DNA of 64,000 bases from Cellulomonas shaoxiangyii (GTDB lineage: Bacteria > Actinomycetota > Actinomycetes > Actinomycetales > Cellulomonadaceae), in assembly GCF_004798685.1 (NCBI RefSeq), contig NZ_CP039291.1:3720001-3784000 (forward strand), given 5' to 3'. Positions 24,550-31,749 of the stretch are shown here, piece after piece (positions within the stretch are counted from its first letter, which is position 1; every line of letters starts with the position of its first letter). The notes beneath the pieces were generated by a model. That model worked only from the letters and a program-made list of their open reading frames with translations, ran no database searches and was not told the DNA's origin. The position numbers and the translations under genes are program-made.

Positions 24550-25113
24550 TCAACCGGCCGGCGCGCGCAGGCGGGCGCCCCGGTAGAGCAGCGACGGCAG
24601 GACGTACCCGCGCACCAGCACGCGGTCGAACGCGACGCCGGGCACGTCCGCGACGGCACGTCGAACCCCGTCGAACGGCGCCGCGCCGACGTCGTACAGG
24701 TACGCGCTCCCGCCGGGGCGCAGGACGCGCAGCACCTCGTGCACCGACCCGGCCAGCGGCTGCCAGTGGTGAAAGCTCATGGTGGACGTCACGACGTCGA
24801 AGGACGCGTCGGCGAACGGCAGCGCGGCGGCGTCCCCCCTGATCACGCGCGTGCGGTCCGCGAGCCCGGCGTCCGCCAGGAGGCGCGCCGCGTGGTCGAC
24901 CATCTGCGGGGTCACGTCGACGCCCTCGACCCGCAGGTCGGGGCGGCGGCGCGCGAGCAGGCGCACGAGCCGCCCGGGGCCGCAGCCGACGTCGAGCGCT
25001 GCACCGCCGCGCGGCGCGGCCGCGGACGCGTGCCGCGCCGCACGGTGGTGCAGCGCGGTGAAGAACACGCCCGTCGACCGCTGGTAGCCGTCGGGCGACG
25101 TGTAGTCAGGCAT
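24550..25113 (-). CDS. Class I SAM-dependent methyltransferase (UbiE/Methyltransf_11 type)
   Basis: This is a 187-residue protein with motif I ALDVGCGPGRLVRLLARRRP, motif II RVEGVDVTPQMVDHAARLLA and GDAAALPFADASFDVVTST, the order of small-molecule class I methyltransferases. The substrate-binding tail is short. It is divergent from the phosphopantetheinyl transferase at 25241 and could belong to the biosynthetic island, but it has no specific signature. Confidence 0.85.
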   Translation of the reverse strand: MPDYTSPDGYQRSTGVFFTALHHRAARHASAAAPRGGAALDVGCGPGRLVRLLARRRPDLRVEGVDVTPQMVDHAARLLADAGLADRTRVIRGDAAALPFADASFDVVTSTMSFHHWQPLAGSVHEVLRVLRPGGSAYLYDVGAAPFDGVRRAVADVPGVAFDRVLVRGYVLPSLLYRGARLRAPAG

Positions 25114-25200
25114 CGGGCCCCCTCGGACGCGCCCAGGCTAGTCACCTCCGCGTCCGTGCGCGCGGGCCGTCCCCAGCCCCGGCGCCGTGCCGGGTGCGCG

Positions 25201-25210
25201 GTGTCGACAC
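25201..25210. promoter_or_regulatory. Palindrome GTGTCGACAC before the phosphopantetheinyl transferase gene
   Basis: This is a perfect 10-bp palindrome located 30 bases before the ATG at 25241, in the divergent gap between the methyltransferase and the PPTase. It may be an operator at the left edge of the biosynthetic island. Confidence 0.35.
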
Positions 25211-25240
25211 GGGACCCGCGCCGCCGGGAAGGTGGTCCCC

Positions 25241-26047
25241 ATGACGCACGACGCGACCCCCCCGCCCGTCGTGCACGTGCTCCGCACCCCGCACCAGGAC
25301 GTCGGCGCGGCGGGACTGGCCCTGCTGTCCCCCGGTGAGCGCGCGCGCGCCGACGCGTACCGCCGCGACGACGACCGCCGCCGCTCGCGCACGGCTGCGC
25401 TCCTGCTGCGGTGCGCGACCGCCGCGCTGACGGGCACACCCCCGGCGGCCGTGCCGGTCCACCGCCGCTGCGCCACGTGCGGGGACGGCGACCACGGGCG
25501 GCCGGGTCTGCCCGGCACGGGGTGGCACGCGTCGGTGAGCCACGCCGGCGCGTGGTGCGTCGTCGCGCTGACCCGGTCGGGGCCCGTGGGCGTCGACGTG
25601 GAGGTGCTGGTCCCGCTCGACGTGGCCGAGGTCGCACCGGGCGTGCTCGGACCGGGCGAGGTGGCCGCCGGCGCGGCGGCGCTGCTGCGGCTGTGGACGC
25701 GCAAGGAGGCGGTGGTCAAGGCCACCGGGCAGGGGCTGCGCACCCCGCTCGGCGAGGTGCTCGTGGGGCCGGCGGACGCACCGGCGGTGCTGCTGGCCTG
25801 CCCCGGCGTCCCCCCCGGCACCGGGGTGCTCCGGGACGTCGACGCGCCGCCGGGGCACCTGGCCGCGGTGTGCGTGCTGACCGCCGCCCGCCCGCCCGGG
25901 GCACGGCCGTCCCGCCTGGTCGTGCGGGGCGCCGCCGTGGCCGCGCCCGCCGACGCGGCGCACGTCCTGCCCGGGCCCGCCGGGGCGCCGACCGGTGCGG
26001 CGCCGTCTCCACCGGACGGTGGAGGGCGGTCCCCCCGGCACGCATGA
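25241..26047 (+). CDS. Sfp-type 4'-phosphopantetheinyl transferase
   Basis: This is a 268-residue protein. It carries the two-domain Sfp pattern: GVDVE at residues 117-121 with the magnesium-binding Asp/Glu pair, and WTRKEAVVKATGQGL at 152-166, with SVSHAGAWCVVAL before it. It attaches phosphopantetheine from coenzyme A to carrier domains, so it would activate the ACP and PCP domains of the NRPS/PKS operon at 41-60.7 kb. The ATG at 25241 is chosen over an upstream start without family sequence. The last 50 residues are a Pro/Gly tail. It marks the left end of the biosynthetic island. Confidence 0.92.
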   Translation: MTHDATPPPVVHVLRTPHQDVGAAGLALLSPGERARADAYRRDDDRRRSRTAALLLRCATAALTGTPPAAVPVHRRCATCGDGDHGRPGLPGTGWHASVSHAGAWCVVALTRSGPVGVDVEVLVPLDVAEVAPGVLGPGEVAAGAAALLRLWTRKEAVVKATGQGLRTPLGEVLVGPADAPAVLLACPGVPPGTGVLRDVDAPPGHLAAVCVLTAARPPGARPSRLVVRGAAVAAPADAAHVLPGPAGAPTGAAPSPPDGGGRSPRHA

Positions 26048-26125
26048 GCATGGACGCCGACCGCCGGCGCGGGTGCGACGGGCACCTGCCGGCACCGGCC
26101 CGCCGGCGGCGACGAGGAGGCGCCC

Positions 26126-27502
26126 GTGCCCACGGCCCGCAGCTCGAACGGCGTGCGCACGCCGCCGATCACGACCGCCCGCCTCGCGAACGGGCTGCGC
26201 GCCGTGGTGGTGCCCGACCGGGCCACGCACGTCGCGTGCGTCGCAGTCGTCTACGACGTCGGCATGCGCGCCGAGCCGCCGGGCCGCACCGGCTTCGCCC
26301 ATCTCGTCGAGCACCTCATGTTCGCGGGCTCGCGCCGGGCCGCACCGGGGGGACACGCCCGGTTCGTGCAGGGCGTCGGCGGCACGTTCAACGGGTCCAC
26401 CGCCGCGGACCGCACGTGCTTCCACCAGGTCGTGCCGCCGGCCGCCGTCGAGCGCGTGCTCGCCCTCGAGGCGGACCGCATGGCCGGACCGGTGCTGACG
26501 CCGGACGCGCTCGCCGCCCAGCGCGCGGTCGTGCGCGAGGAGGTGCGCGGCAAGACGCTGCACCGCCCCTACGGCGGGTTCCCGCGCGTGCCCGTGTCGG
26601 CGCTGCTCTTCGACGAGTTCGCGTACGCCCACGACGGGTTCGGCTCCCTCGCCGACCTCGAGGCGGCGACCCTGGAGGACGCCGTGGCGTTCGTCGAGCA
26701 GCACTACCGGCCCCGTCACGCCGTCGTGGCCGTGGTCGGCGACGTCGACCCGGACGACGTGCTCGCCGCCGTGCAGCGGTGGTTCGGCGACCTGCCCGCG
26801 GGGGCGTCGGCGCCGGCCGCCCCGCGCGCACGGCCGGCGTCGCTCGCCGCGGACCGCACGGCCCGCTCGTGGGACCCGCTCGCGCCGGTCCCCGCCCTGG
26901 CGTGCGCCTGGCGCGTCCCCGACCCGGCCGACCTCGCCGCGTACCTGCCGTACGTGCTGCTGGCCGACCTGCTCGGCGACGGTGCCACGGGCCGGCTCGC
27001 CCGAGCCCTGGTCCGCCGCGCGGGCGTCGCCCACGCGGTCGGCGCGGGCCTCGACCTCGCGGGCGACCCGTTCGACGTGCGCGACCCCACCGGCCTCGTG
27101 GCGACCGCGTTCCTGCGGCCCGGTGCGGACCCGGCACACGCGCTGCGCCTGGTGGACGACGAGCTCGCCGCCGTCGCGGCCCACGGCGTGCCGGCGGACG
27201 AGCTCGAGCGGCTGCACGCGGTGGCGACCGCGCGCACGTGGGCGCGTGTCGAGCGTCCCGCACGCCGGGCGCTCGCGGTCGCGACCGCGCTGCTGCAGCG
27301 CGACCGGCCGTCGCTGCCGTGGGAGGTGCCGGGCCTGCTGGCGCAGGTCGGACCGGCCGACCTCCGCGCTGCGGCGGCCGACCTGGGCGCGGCTCCGCGC
27401 GCGGTGCACGTCGTGCTGCCCGGGGAGCCCGGTGCCGGACCCGGCTCCGCGCCGGACGCGACCGGACCGCGCGAGCGGACGTCCGCGGGGGCCGTCGCGT
27501 GA
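26126..27502 (+). CDS. M16 metallopeptidase, catalytic subunit
   Basis: This is a 458-residue inverzincin. The zinc motif HLVEH (residues 59-63) lies in RTGFAHLVEHLMFAGSR, and the third ligand Glu is at about 139 in VVREEVRGK. It has two M16 halves, the second without a metal site. It starts at GTG 26126 with GAGGAGG 5 bases before. Its stop overlaps the GTG of the next M16 gene, so an obligate heterodimer is expected, as in PqqF/PqqG-type enzymes that trim the PQQ precursor. With small precursor-like genes in the same region it is the best candidate for leader removal. No signal peptide is seen. Confidence 0.92.
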   Translation: MPTARSSNGVRTPPITTARLANGLRAVVVPDRATHVACVAVVYDVGMRAEPPGRTGFAHLVEHLMFAGSRRAAPGGHARFVQGVGGTFNGSTAADRTCFHQVVPPAAVERVLALEADRMAGPVLTPDALAAQRAVVREEVRGKTLHRPYGGFPRVPVSALLFDEFAYAHDGFGSLADLEAATLEDAVAFVEQHYRPRHAVVAVVGDVDPDDVLAAVQRWFGDLPAGASAPAAPRARPASLAADRTARSWDPLAPVPALACAWRVPDPADLAAYLPYVLLADLLGDGATGRLARALVRRAGVAHAVGAGLDLAGDPFDVRDPTGLVATAFLRPGADPAHALRLVDDELAAVAAHGVPADELERLHAVATARTWARVERPARRALAVATALLQRDRPSLPWEVPGLLAQVGPADLRAAAADLGAAPRAVHVVLPGEPGAGPGSAPDATGPRERTSAGAVA

Positions 27503-28908
27503 CCGCCGGCGCCATGTCCCGGTCCGATCCGTCCACCGCTGCCCACCTCACCCCGGGCCCGGACCTCGCCGCACCCCTCGACCTGGCCGGCGCCCACGCT
27601 CGCACCGACGCCCCGCCGACCGTCCGCGTGCGCGCGGCCTCCGGGCTGGCGGTCGTCGCCGTCCGCCTCCCCACCGTGCCGCTCGTCGAGGTGCGTCTGC
27701 GGGTGCCGCTGCACGGCGCCGCGCCCGCGGGGGCCGTCCTGCTCGCGCACCTGCTCGCCCGGCCGGACCGCCCTGTGCCCGGCGGCACGCTGGCCGCGCA
27801 GGTCCAGCGGCTCGGCGGGCACGTCGCCGTCGGCGCGGACGCCGACGCGCTGCAGGTCTCCGCCGGCTGCCTGGCCGAGCACCTGCCGCGGCTGCTCGCG
27901 CTGCTGGCGCACGTGCTGGGCGAGGACGTGGCGCCGGACGGCGTGCCCGCGCCCGACCGCACCCAGGTCGCGCAGGTCGCGGCGATGGGGCGCGCGCAGC
28001 CGGCCCTGCGGGCCGTGGAGACGCTCAACCGGTCTGCGTACGGCGGCCGCCACCCGTACGGCCGGGCCGGCGCGGGGCCTGCCGAGGTGCTGGAGCTGCC
28101 GGCGCCCGAGGTGGAGGCCCTGCGCCGCGCGCGCGTGCTGCCCGGTGCGGCGACGCTCGTGCTCGTCGGGGACCTCGACCCGGACCGTGCGGCGGCCGCC
28201 GCGCAGGACGCGCTGCGGGGCTGGACGGGGACGCCGGCCGCCCCGCCCCTGCCGCCGGTGCCGCGCGACCTGTCCGGCCCCGTCGTGCTCGACCCCGTGC
28301 CGGGTGCGGTGCAGTCGTGCCTGCGGGCCGCGCTGCCCGTGGTCGGGCGCGCGCACCCGGACTACGCGGCGCTGCAGGTGGCCAACCTCGTCCTGGGCGG
28401 GTACTTCTCGTCGCGTCTCGTGCTCGACCTGCGCGAGCGCCGCGGCATCTGCTACGGCGCGCGCACGGCGTTCGTCCACGCCCACGCCGGCGCGCTGCTC
28501 GTGGCGTCGGTCGACGTCGGCCGGGACGCGACCGCAGAGGCCCTCGGCGCGCTGTGGGACCAGCTGGACGGCCTGCGGCGCCGCCCGCCGACGGCGCTCG
28601 AGCACGGGCACGCCCGCCGCCACGCGCTCGGGGCCCAGCAGCTCGCGGCGAGCACGCAGGGGTCGTACGCGGACCGCACGGTCGAGCTCGAGCACCAGGG
28701 GCTGGGCGCCGGCTGGGTGGCCGCGCACCTGGAGCAGCTCACCCGCGTGACCGCGCGGGACGTGGCCGCGGCCGTCGAGCGGCACCTCGACCCGGCACGG
28801 GCGGCGCTCGTGCTCACCGGCGACGCCGTGGTCGCCGCACCGCTGGCCCCGGTGGCCGCCGCGGTCGGCCGCGCGCTCCAGGTCCTGCCCGCGACCGGTA
28901 CCGCCTGA
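27499..28908 (+). CDS. M16 peptidase, non-catalytic partner subunit
   Basis: This is a 469-residue M16-fold protein without HxxEH in its first half (LRVPLHGAAPAGAVLLAHLL at the corresponding place). The second half keeps GGYFSSRLVLDLRERRGICY, the substrate-binding Arg/Tyr pair typical of the inactive partner of M16B heterodimers. Coupled by a GTGA overlap to the catalytic subunit. The N-terminal 40 residues are variable. It probably completes the proteolytic chamber and binds the substrate C-terminus. It ends before a strong bidirectional terminator shared with the small gene at 29053. Confidence 0.9.
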   Translation: MTAGAMSRSDPSTAAHLTPGPDLAAPLDLAGAHARTDAPPTVRVRAASGLAVVAVRLPTVPLVEVRLRVPLHGAAPAGAVLLAHLLARPDRPVPGGTLAAQVQRLGGHVAVGADADALQVSAGCLAEHLPRLLALLAHVLGEDVAPDGVPAPDRTQVAQVAAMGRAQPALRAVETLNRSAYGGRHPYGRAGAGPAEVLELPAPEVEALRRARVLPGAATLVLVGDLDPDRAAAAAQDALRGWTGTPAAPPLPPVPRDLSGPVVLDPVPGAVQSCLRAALPVVGRAHPDYAALQVANLVLGGYFSSRLVLDLRERRGICYGARTAFVHAHAGALLVASVDVGRDATAEALGALWDQLDGLRRRPPTALEHGHARRHALGAQQLAASTQGSYADRTVELEHQGLGAGWVAAHLEQLTRVTARDVAAAVERHLDPARAALVLTGDAVVAAPLAPVAAAVGRALQVLPATGTA

Positions 28909-29007
28909 GGCCGCCGCGCCGGGTCGCGTTCGCGGTCCGCCCCACGCGCCGGTCCCGCCTGCACGGCCCCGTACGCCGCCGCACCCCGACGCCCGGCGCC
29001 GGACACG

Positions 29008-29047
29008 CCACGGCCGGGCGGGGGCGTCGCCACCCGCCCGGCCGTGG
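29008..29047. terminator. Bidirectional terminator between the M16 pair and precursor 1
   Basis: A perfect 15-bp stem (CCACGGCCGGGCGGG with its complement) encloses a 10-base loop. It lies 6 bases after the precursor 1 stop on the minus strand and 100 bases after the M16 stop on the plus strand. Confidence 0.85.
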
Positions 29048-29052
29048 GGGGA

Positions 29053-29322
29053 TCAGCCGGCCAGGTAGTCCTGACGTGCGGCGATGAGCTCGCCGACGCC
29101 CATCTCACCGAAGCCGACGGAGGCCGTGGCGGCCTCCGCCTCGCTGTAGCCGAACACCATGTCCATCACCGCGTAGCCGGCCAGGACTCCCTGGAAGCCC
29201 GCCCAGGCGAGCGCCGGCGTGGCCAGCGTCGGGACGGTGCTCCTGGGCATCTCGAGCGGACGGACGACGTCGCCCTCGGTACCGCGGACGAGCCGGGTGG
29301 CGGCAGCCTCGATCGCGTTCAT
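29053..29322 (-). CDS. Precursor-like peptide 1 of a putative RiPP/bacteriocin system
   Basis: This 89-residue peptide begins MNAIEAAATRLVRGTEGDVV and ends GVGELIAARQDYLAG. It aligns without gaps over residues 1-41 with the peptide at 40696. Identical residues include MN-x-IE-x-AA-x-RLV, V19, PLE (22-24), P31, L33, A37 and AWA (39-41). The region after AWA is hydrophobic and has a GxxxG (GVLAG, 45-49), then an acidic tail. There are no Cys residues. GAGGAG lies 6 bases before the ATG, a dedicated promoter is at 29357-29390 and a terminator follows. I know no family for it. It looks like leader plus core, with the M16 pair next door; a structural protein or regulator cannot be excluded. Confidence 0.75.
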   Translation of the reverse strand: MNAIEAAATRLVRGTEGDVVRPLEMPRSTVPTLATPALAWAGFQGVLAGYAVMDMVFGYSEAEAATASVGFGEMGVGELIAARQDYLAG

Positions 29323-29356
29323 GCGTACTCCTCGTGGGTGGTGGGATGTGCACCGC

Positions 29357-29390
29357 CGACGCTAGGCAACGCGTCCCACGCCGACATCAA
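29357..29390 (-). promoter_or_regulatory. Promoter of precursor 1 (shared element, copy 1)
   Basis: Read on the minus strand: TTGATG, a 20-base spacer containing GGGACGCG, then TAGCGT followed by CG. The same order and the same 20-base spacing occur before the second peptide gene at 41019-41052. The -35 hexamer overlaps the last codon of the upstream winged-helix gene. Confidence 0.7.
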
Positions 29391-29722
29391 CCGTTCTGCG
29401 GAGATCGTCGGCGGGCGCCCCACCGGCTGCCGAGGCGCGCCATGGTCGCCCAGTAGTCGTCCACGACGTAGGAGCCGAGCTCCGAGAGCTCGACCCACGT
29501 GCGCGGCCGGCGGTCGGCGTAGCCCTTCGTGATGGTGACGAGGCCCGCCGCCTCCAGGGTGAGCAGGTGGCTCGAGAGGTTGCCCTTGGACAGGCCGGTG
29601 GCCCGGTGCAGGTACACGAAGTCCGCCGCCTCGCACTCCGCGAGCGCCGACACCACGGCGAGCCGGGCCGGCTCGTGGACGAGCTTGTCGAGCCGGGCGA
29701 GCTCCGCGAAGGGCTCGCTCAT
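29387..29722 (-). CDS. Winged-helix regulator (HTH_34 type)
   Basis: This is a 111-residue DNA-binding protein. LDKLVHEPARLAVVSALAEC, then FVYLHRATGLSKGNLSSHLL, then LEAAGLVTITKGYADRRPRT is the HTH_34 pattern, a MarR-like dimer without a ligand domain. It is coupled by an ATGA overlap to the upstream membrane protein. It sits directly before the precursor 1 promoter, so control of the peptide genes is plausible. Confidence 0.85.
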   Translation of the reverse strand: MSEPFAELARLDKLVHEPARLAVVSALAECEAADFVYLHRATGLSKGNLSSHLLTLEAAGLVTITKGYADRRPRTWVELSELGSYVVDDYWATMARLGSRWGARRRSPQNG

Positions 29723-30333
29723 GCCCCGGCCGCCGGGTGCGCGCCGAGCACCCGACGCAGGACGAGGTGGCACCACACGGCGATGACGACCTGCGCGAGC
29801 GCGACCGCCGTGAGGAGGACGGCCATCTGCGACAGCGGGTGCACGTCCGTGCCGGCCCAGCGCCCGAGCGGCAGCGCGGACGCGACGGCGCCCACGACGC
29901 CCGCCGTGATGAGCGGCGGCGCGAGCGGCCCGGCCCGCAGGCCCGCGACGACGACCACGGCGGAGACCACGAGCCCCTCCGGGCTGGCGTCCGTGCGCAG
30001 GTCGAGCAGGTGCACGACGAGCACGCCCGCGAGCGCGACGAACGAGACGAGCGCGTACCGCGACCCGACGCCGGCGTGCGGGCGCACCGACCCGTACCGC
30101 TCCCGGTACCGCCGGGCGGCGAGGGTTGCGAGGGCTGTGGCGAGGACGCCGAGGGCGACGACGCCGAACCGCCAGCCCGCGCCCTCGAGCACCGCGCCCG
30201 ACGGCGTGGCGGCGAACATGAGCAGCGCGATCACGAGCATGCCGGGCGCGACGACCAGGCCCTGCAGCATCTCGTAGTGGGCGCTGACGAACCGCACGTC
30301 CTCGATGCGCTCGGCGGACACGTTCGACGTCAT
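29719..30333 (-). CDS. Membrane protein of unknown function
   Basis: This is a 204-residue protein with about five or six hydrophobic segments (LQGLVVAPGMLVIALLMFAA; WRFGVVALGVLATALATLAA; YALVSFVALAGVLVVHLLDL; GLVVSAVVVVAGLRAGPLAP; LLTAVALAQVVIAVWCHLVL) and a short charged N-terminus. I do not recognise the family. Membrane proteins paired with HTH_34 regulators are frequent in actinobacteria, the membrane partner often acting as signal receptor. It could also be an immunity protein for the neighbouring peptides. GGGAGCC precedes the ATG. Confidence 0.7.
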   Translation of the reverse strand: MTSNVSAERIEDVRFVSAHYEMLQGLVVAPGMLVIALLMFAATPSGAVLEGAGWRFGVVALGVLATALATLAARRYRERYGSVRPHAGVGSRYALVSFVALAGVLVVHLLDLRTDASPEGLVVSAVVVVAGLRAGPLAPPLITAGVVGAVASALPLGRWAGTDVHPLSQMAVLLTAVALAQVVIAVWCHLVLRRVLGAHPAAGA

Positions 30334-30372
30334 GGTGGCTCCCTCTGCTCGGCGTACCTCCAGCCTGCGCCG

Positions 30373-30384
30373 CGGACCGGTCCG
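30373..30384. promoter_or_regulatory. Palindrome CGGACCGGTCCG in a divergent promoter region
   Basis: This is a perfect 12-bp palindrome, 40 bases before the membrane-protein start, in the 225-base gap (30334-30558) between that operon and the O-methyltransferase. The rest of the gap is repetitive GC-rich sequence (several GACACGG and CGGACCG words) without a clear promoter. Confidence 0.4.
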
Positions 30385-30558
30385 TGCGGCAGACCCCTCG
30401 GTGCGGCCGACCGGGCATGGCCGGACGGGCAGGCTGCCGCGGACCGTCCGCACCTTCCGCACGCTCGCCGGCCTGCGGACGCTGGAGGTCCGCCCGCCGC
30501 CGGGCCGGCCGCGGCGACGCGCCGTGCGGCCGACACGGCCGACACGACAGGAGCACCG

Positions 30559-31674
30559 ATGACCGCCACGTCGACCGTCACGCCCGCGCGGCGGGCCGTC
30601 CCGCCCCCGCTCGCCCCGCCGCCGCCGCTCACGCCGGACGACGAGCGGCGCGCCGGCGAGCTCATCAACTTCATGAGCGTGCTGCCGCAGGCGGCGCTGC
30701 GGGCGGTCGCGACGCTGCGGGTCGCCGACCTGGTCGCCGCGGGCGTCGACGAGGTCGGCGCGCTCGCGGCGCACGCGGGGGTGCAGCCGGACCGACTGCT
30801 GCGGGTGCTGCGCTACCTGGCCGTGCGCGGGTTCGTCGTCGAGGCCGCGCCCGGCCGGTTCGCGCTGACCGACCTCGGGCAGCTGCTGCGCGACGACCAC
30901 CCGCTGGGCCTGCGGGCGCACTTCGACCTGCACGGCGTCACGCACCGCATGGAGCAGGCGTACGAGGGCCTGCTGGGCACGCTGTGCACGGGCGAGCCGG
31001 CGTACCGCGGCACCCACGGGCGCGACCTGTACGACGACGTCGAGGACGAGCCCGGGCGGACCGCGGCCTTCACGGCGCAGATGTCCTCCCGCGCGCAGCC
31101 GTCGGCGCGAGGGCTCGCTGCGCTGCCGGGCTGGGCGGACGGGCAGGACGTCGTCGACGTCGGCGGTGGCGACGGCGCCCACCTCGCCGAGCTGCTCACC
31201 GCGCACCCGCACCTGCGCGGCACGGTGGTCGACCTGCCCGCCACGTGCCGGCAGGCCGTGCGGCGGTTCGCGGCGCTGGGGCTCGGGGAGCGCGCGCGCA
31301 CCGCCGCGGGCAGCTTCTTCGACCCGCTCCCCGCGGGGGCGGACGCGTACCTGCTGTGCAGCATCCTCATCGACTGGCCCGACGAGGACGCCGTGCGCGT
31401 GCTGACGCGCTGCGCCGAGGCGTGCCGGCCCGGCGGTGCCGTGCTCGTCGTCGACTGGCTCCGGGCCGAGGGTGCGAACCCCGTCGTCACCACGCACGTC
31501 GACCTGCACGAGATGGTGCTGGTCGGCGGGCGCGTGCGCACGCCGACCGAGGTCGCGGCGCTCGCCGCGCGCGCCGGCCTGCGGCACGTCGCCACGGCGC
31601 CGTGCGGGGCGGGGACCACGCTCCTCACGCTCGTCCCGGTGACCGACGGCGCGGCGGGCGACCCCCCGCGCTGA
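30559..31674 (+). CDS. O-methyltransferase (Methyltransf_2 type)
   Basis: This is a 371-residue protein with an N-terminal dimerisation winged helix (INFMSVLPQAALRAVATLRV, then VQPDRLLRVLRYLAVRGFVV) and a SAM domain (VVDVGGGDGAHLAELLTAHP; SILIDWPDEDAVRVLTRCAE; ACRPGGAVLVVDWLR). This is the family that methylates phenolic hydroxyls in polyketide and peptide natural products, and also N-acetylserotonin and related substrates. The ATG has AGGAG 5 bases upstream. It is flanked by a divergent regulatory operon and a terminator. It is the likely tailoring methyltransferase of the island; which of the two systems it serves is not clear. Confidence 0.88.
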   Translation: MTATSTVTPARRAVPPPLAPPPPLTPDDERRAGELINFMSVLPQAALRAVATLRVADLVAAGVDEVGALAAHAGVQPDRLLRVLRYLAVRGFVVEAAPGRFALTDLGQLLRDDHPLGLRAHFDLHGVTHRMEQAYEGLLGTLCTGEPAYRGTHGRDLYDDVEDEPGRTAAFTAQMSSRAQPSARGLAALPGWADGQDVVDVGGGDGAHLAELLTAHPHLRGTVVDLPATCRQAVRRFAALGLGERARTAAGSFFDPLPAGADAYLLCSILIDWPDEDAVRVLTRCAEACRPGGAVLVVDWLRAEGANPVVTTHVDLHEMVLVGGRVRTPTEVAALAARAGLRHVATAPCGAGTTLLTLVPVTDGAAGDPPR

Positions 31675-31692
31675 GCCGGTCCGCGCACGCCG

Positions 31693-31724
31693 CTGCGCCC
31701 CGGGTGGTGGGACCCGGGGCGCAG
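31693..31724. terminator. Bidirectional terminator after the O-methyltransferase
   Basis: A 13-bp perfect stem (CTGCGCCCCGGGT with its complement) closes a 6-base loop GGTGGG in the 75-base gap between converging genes. Confidence 0.8.
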
Positions 31725-31749
31725 GTGCGTCAGGACCGGCGCGGCCGCC

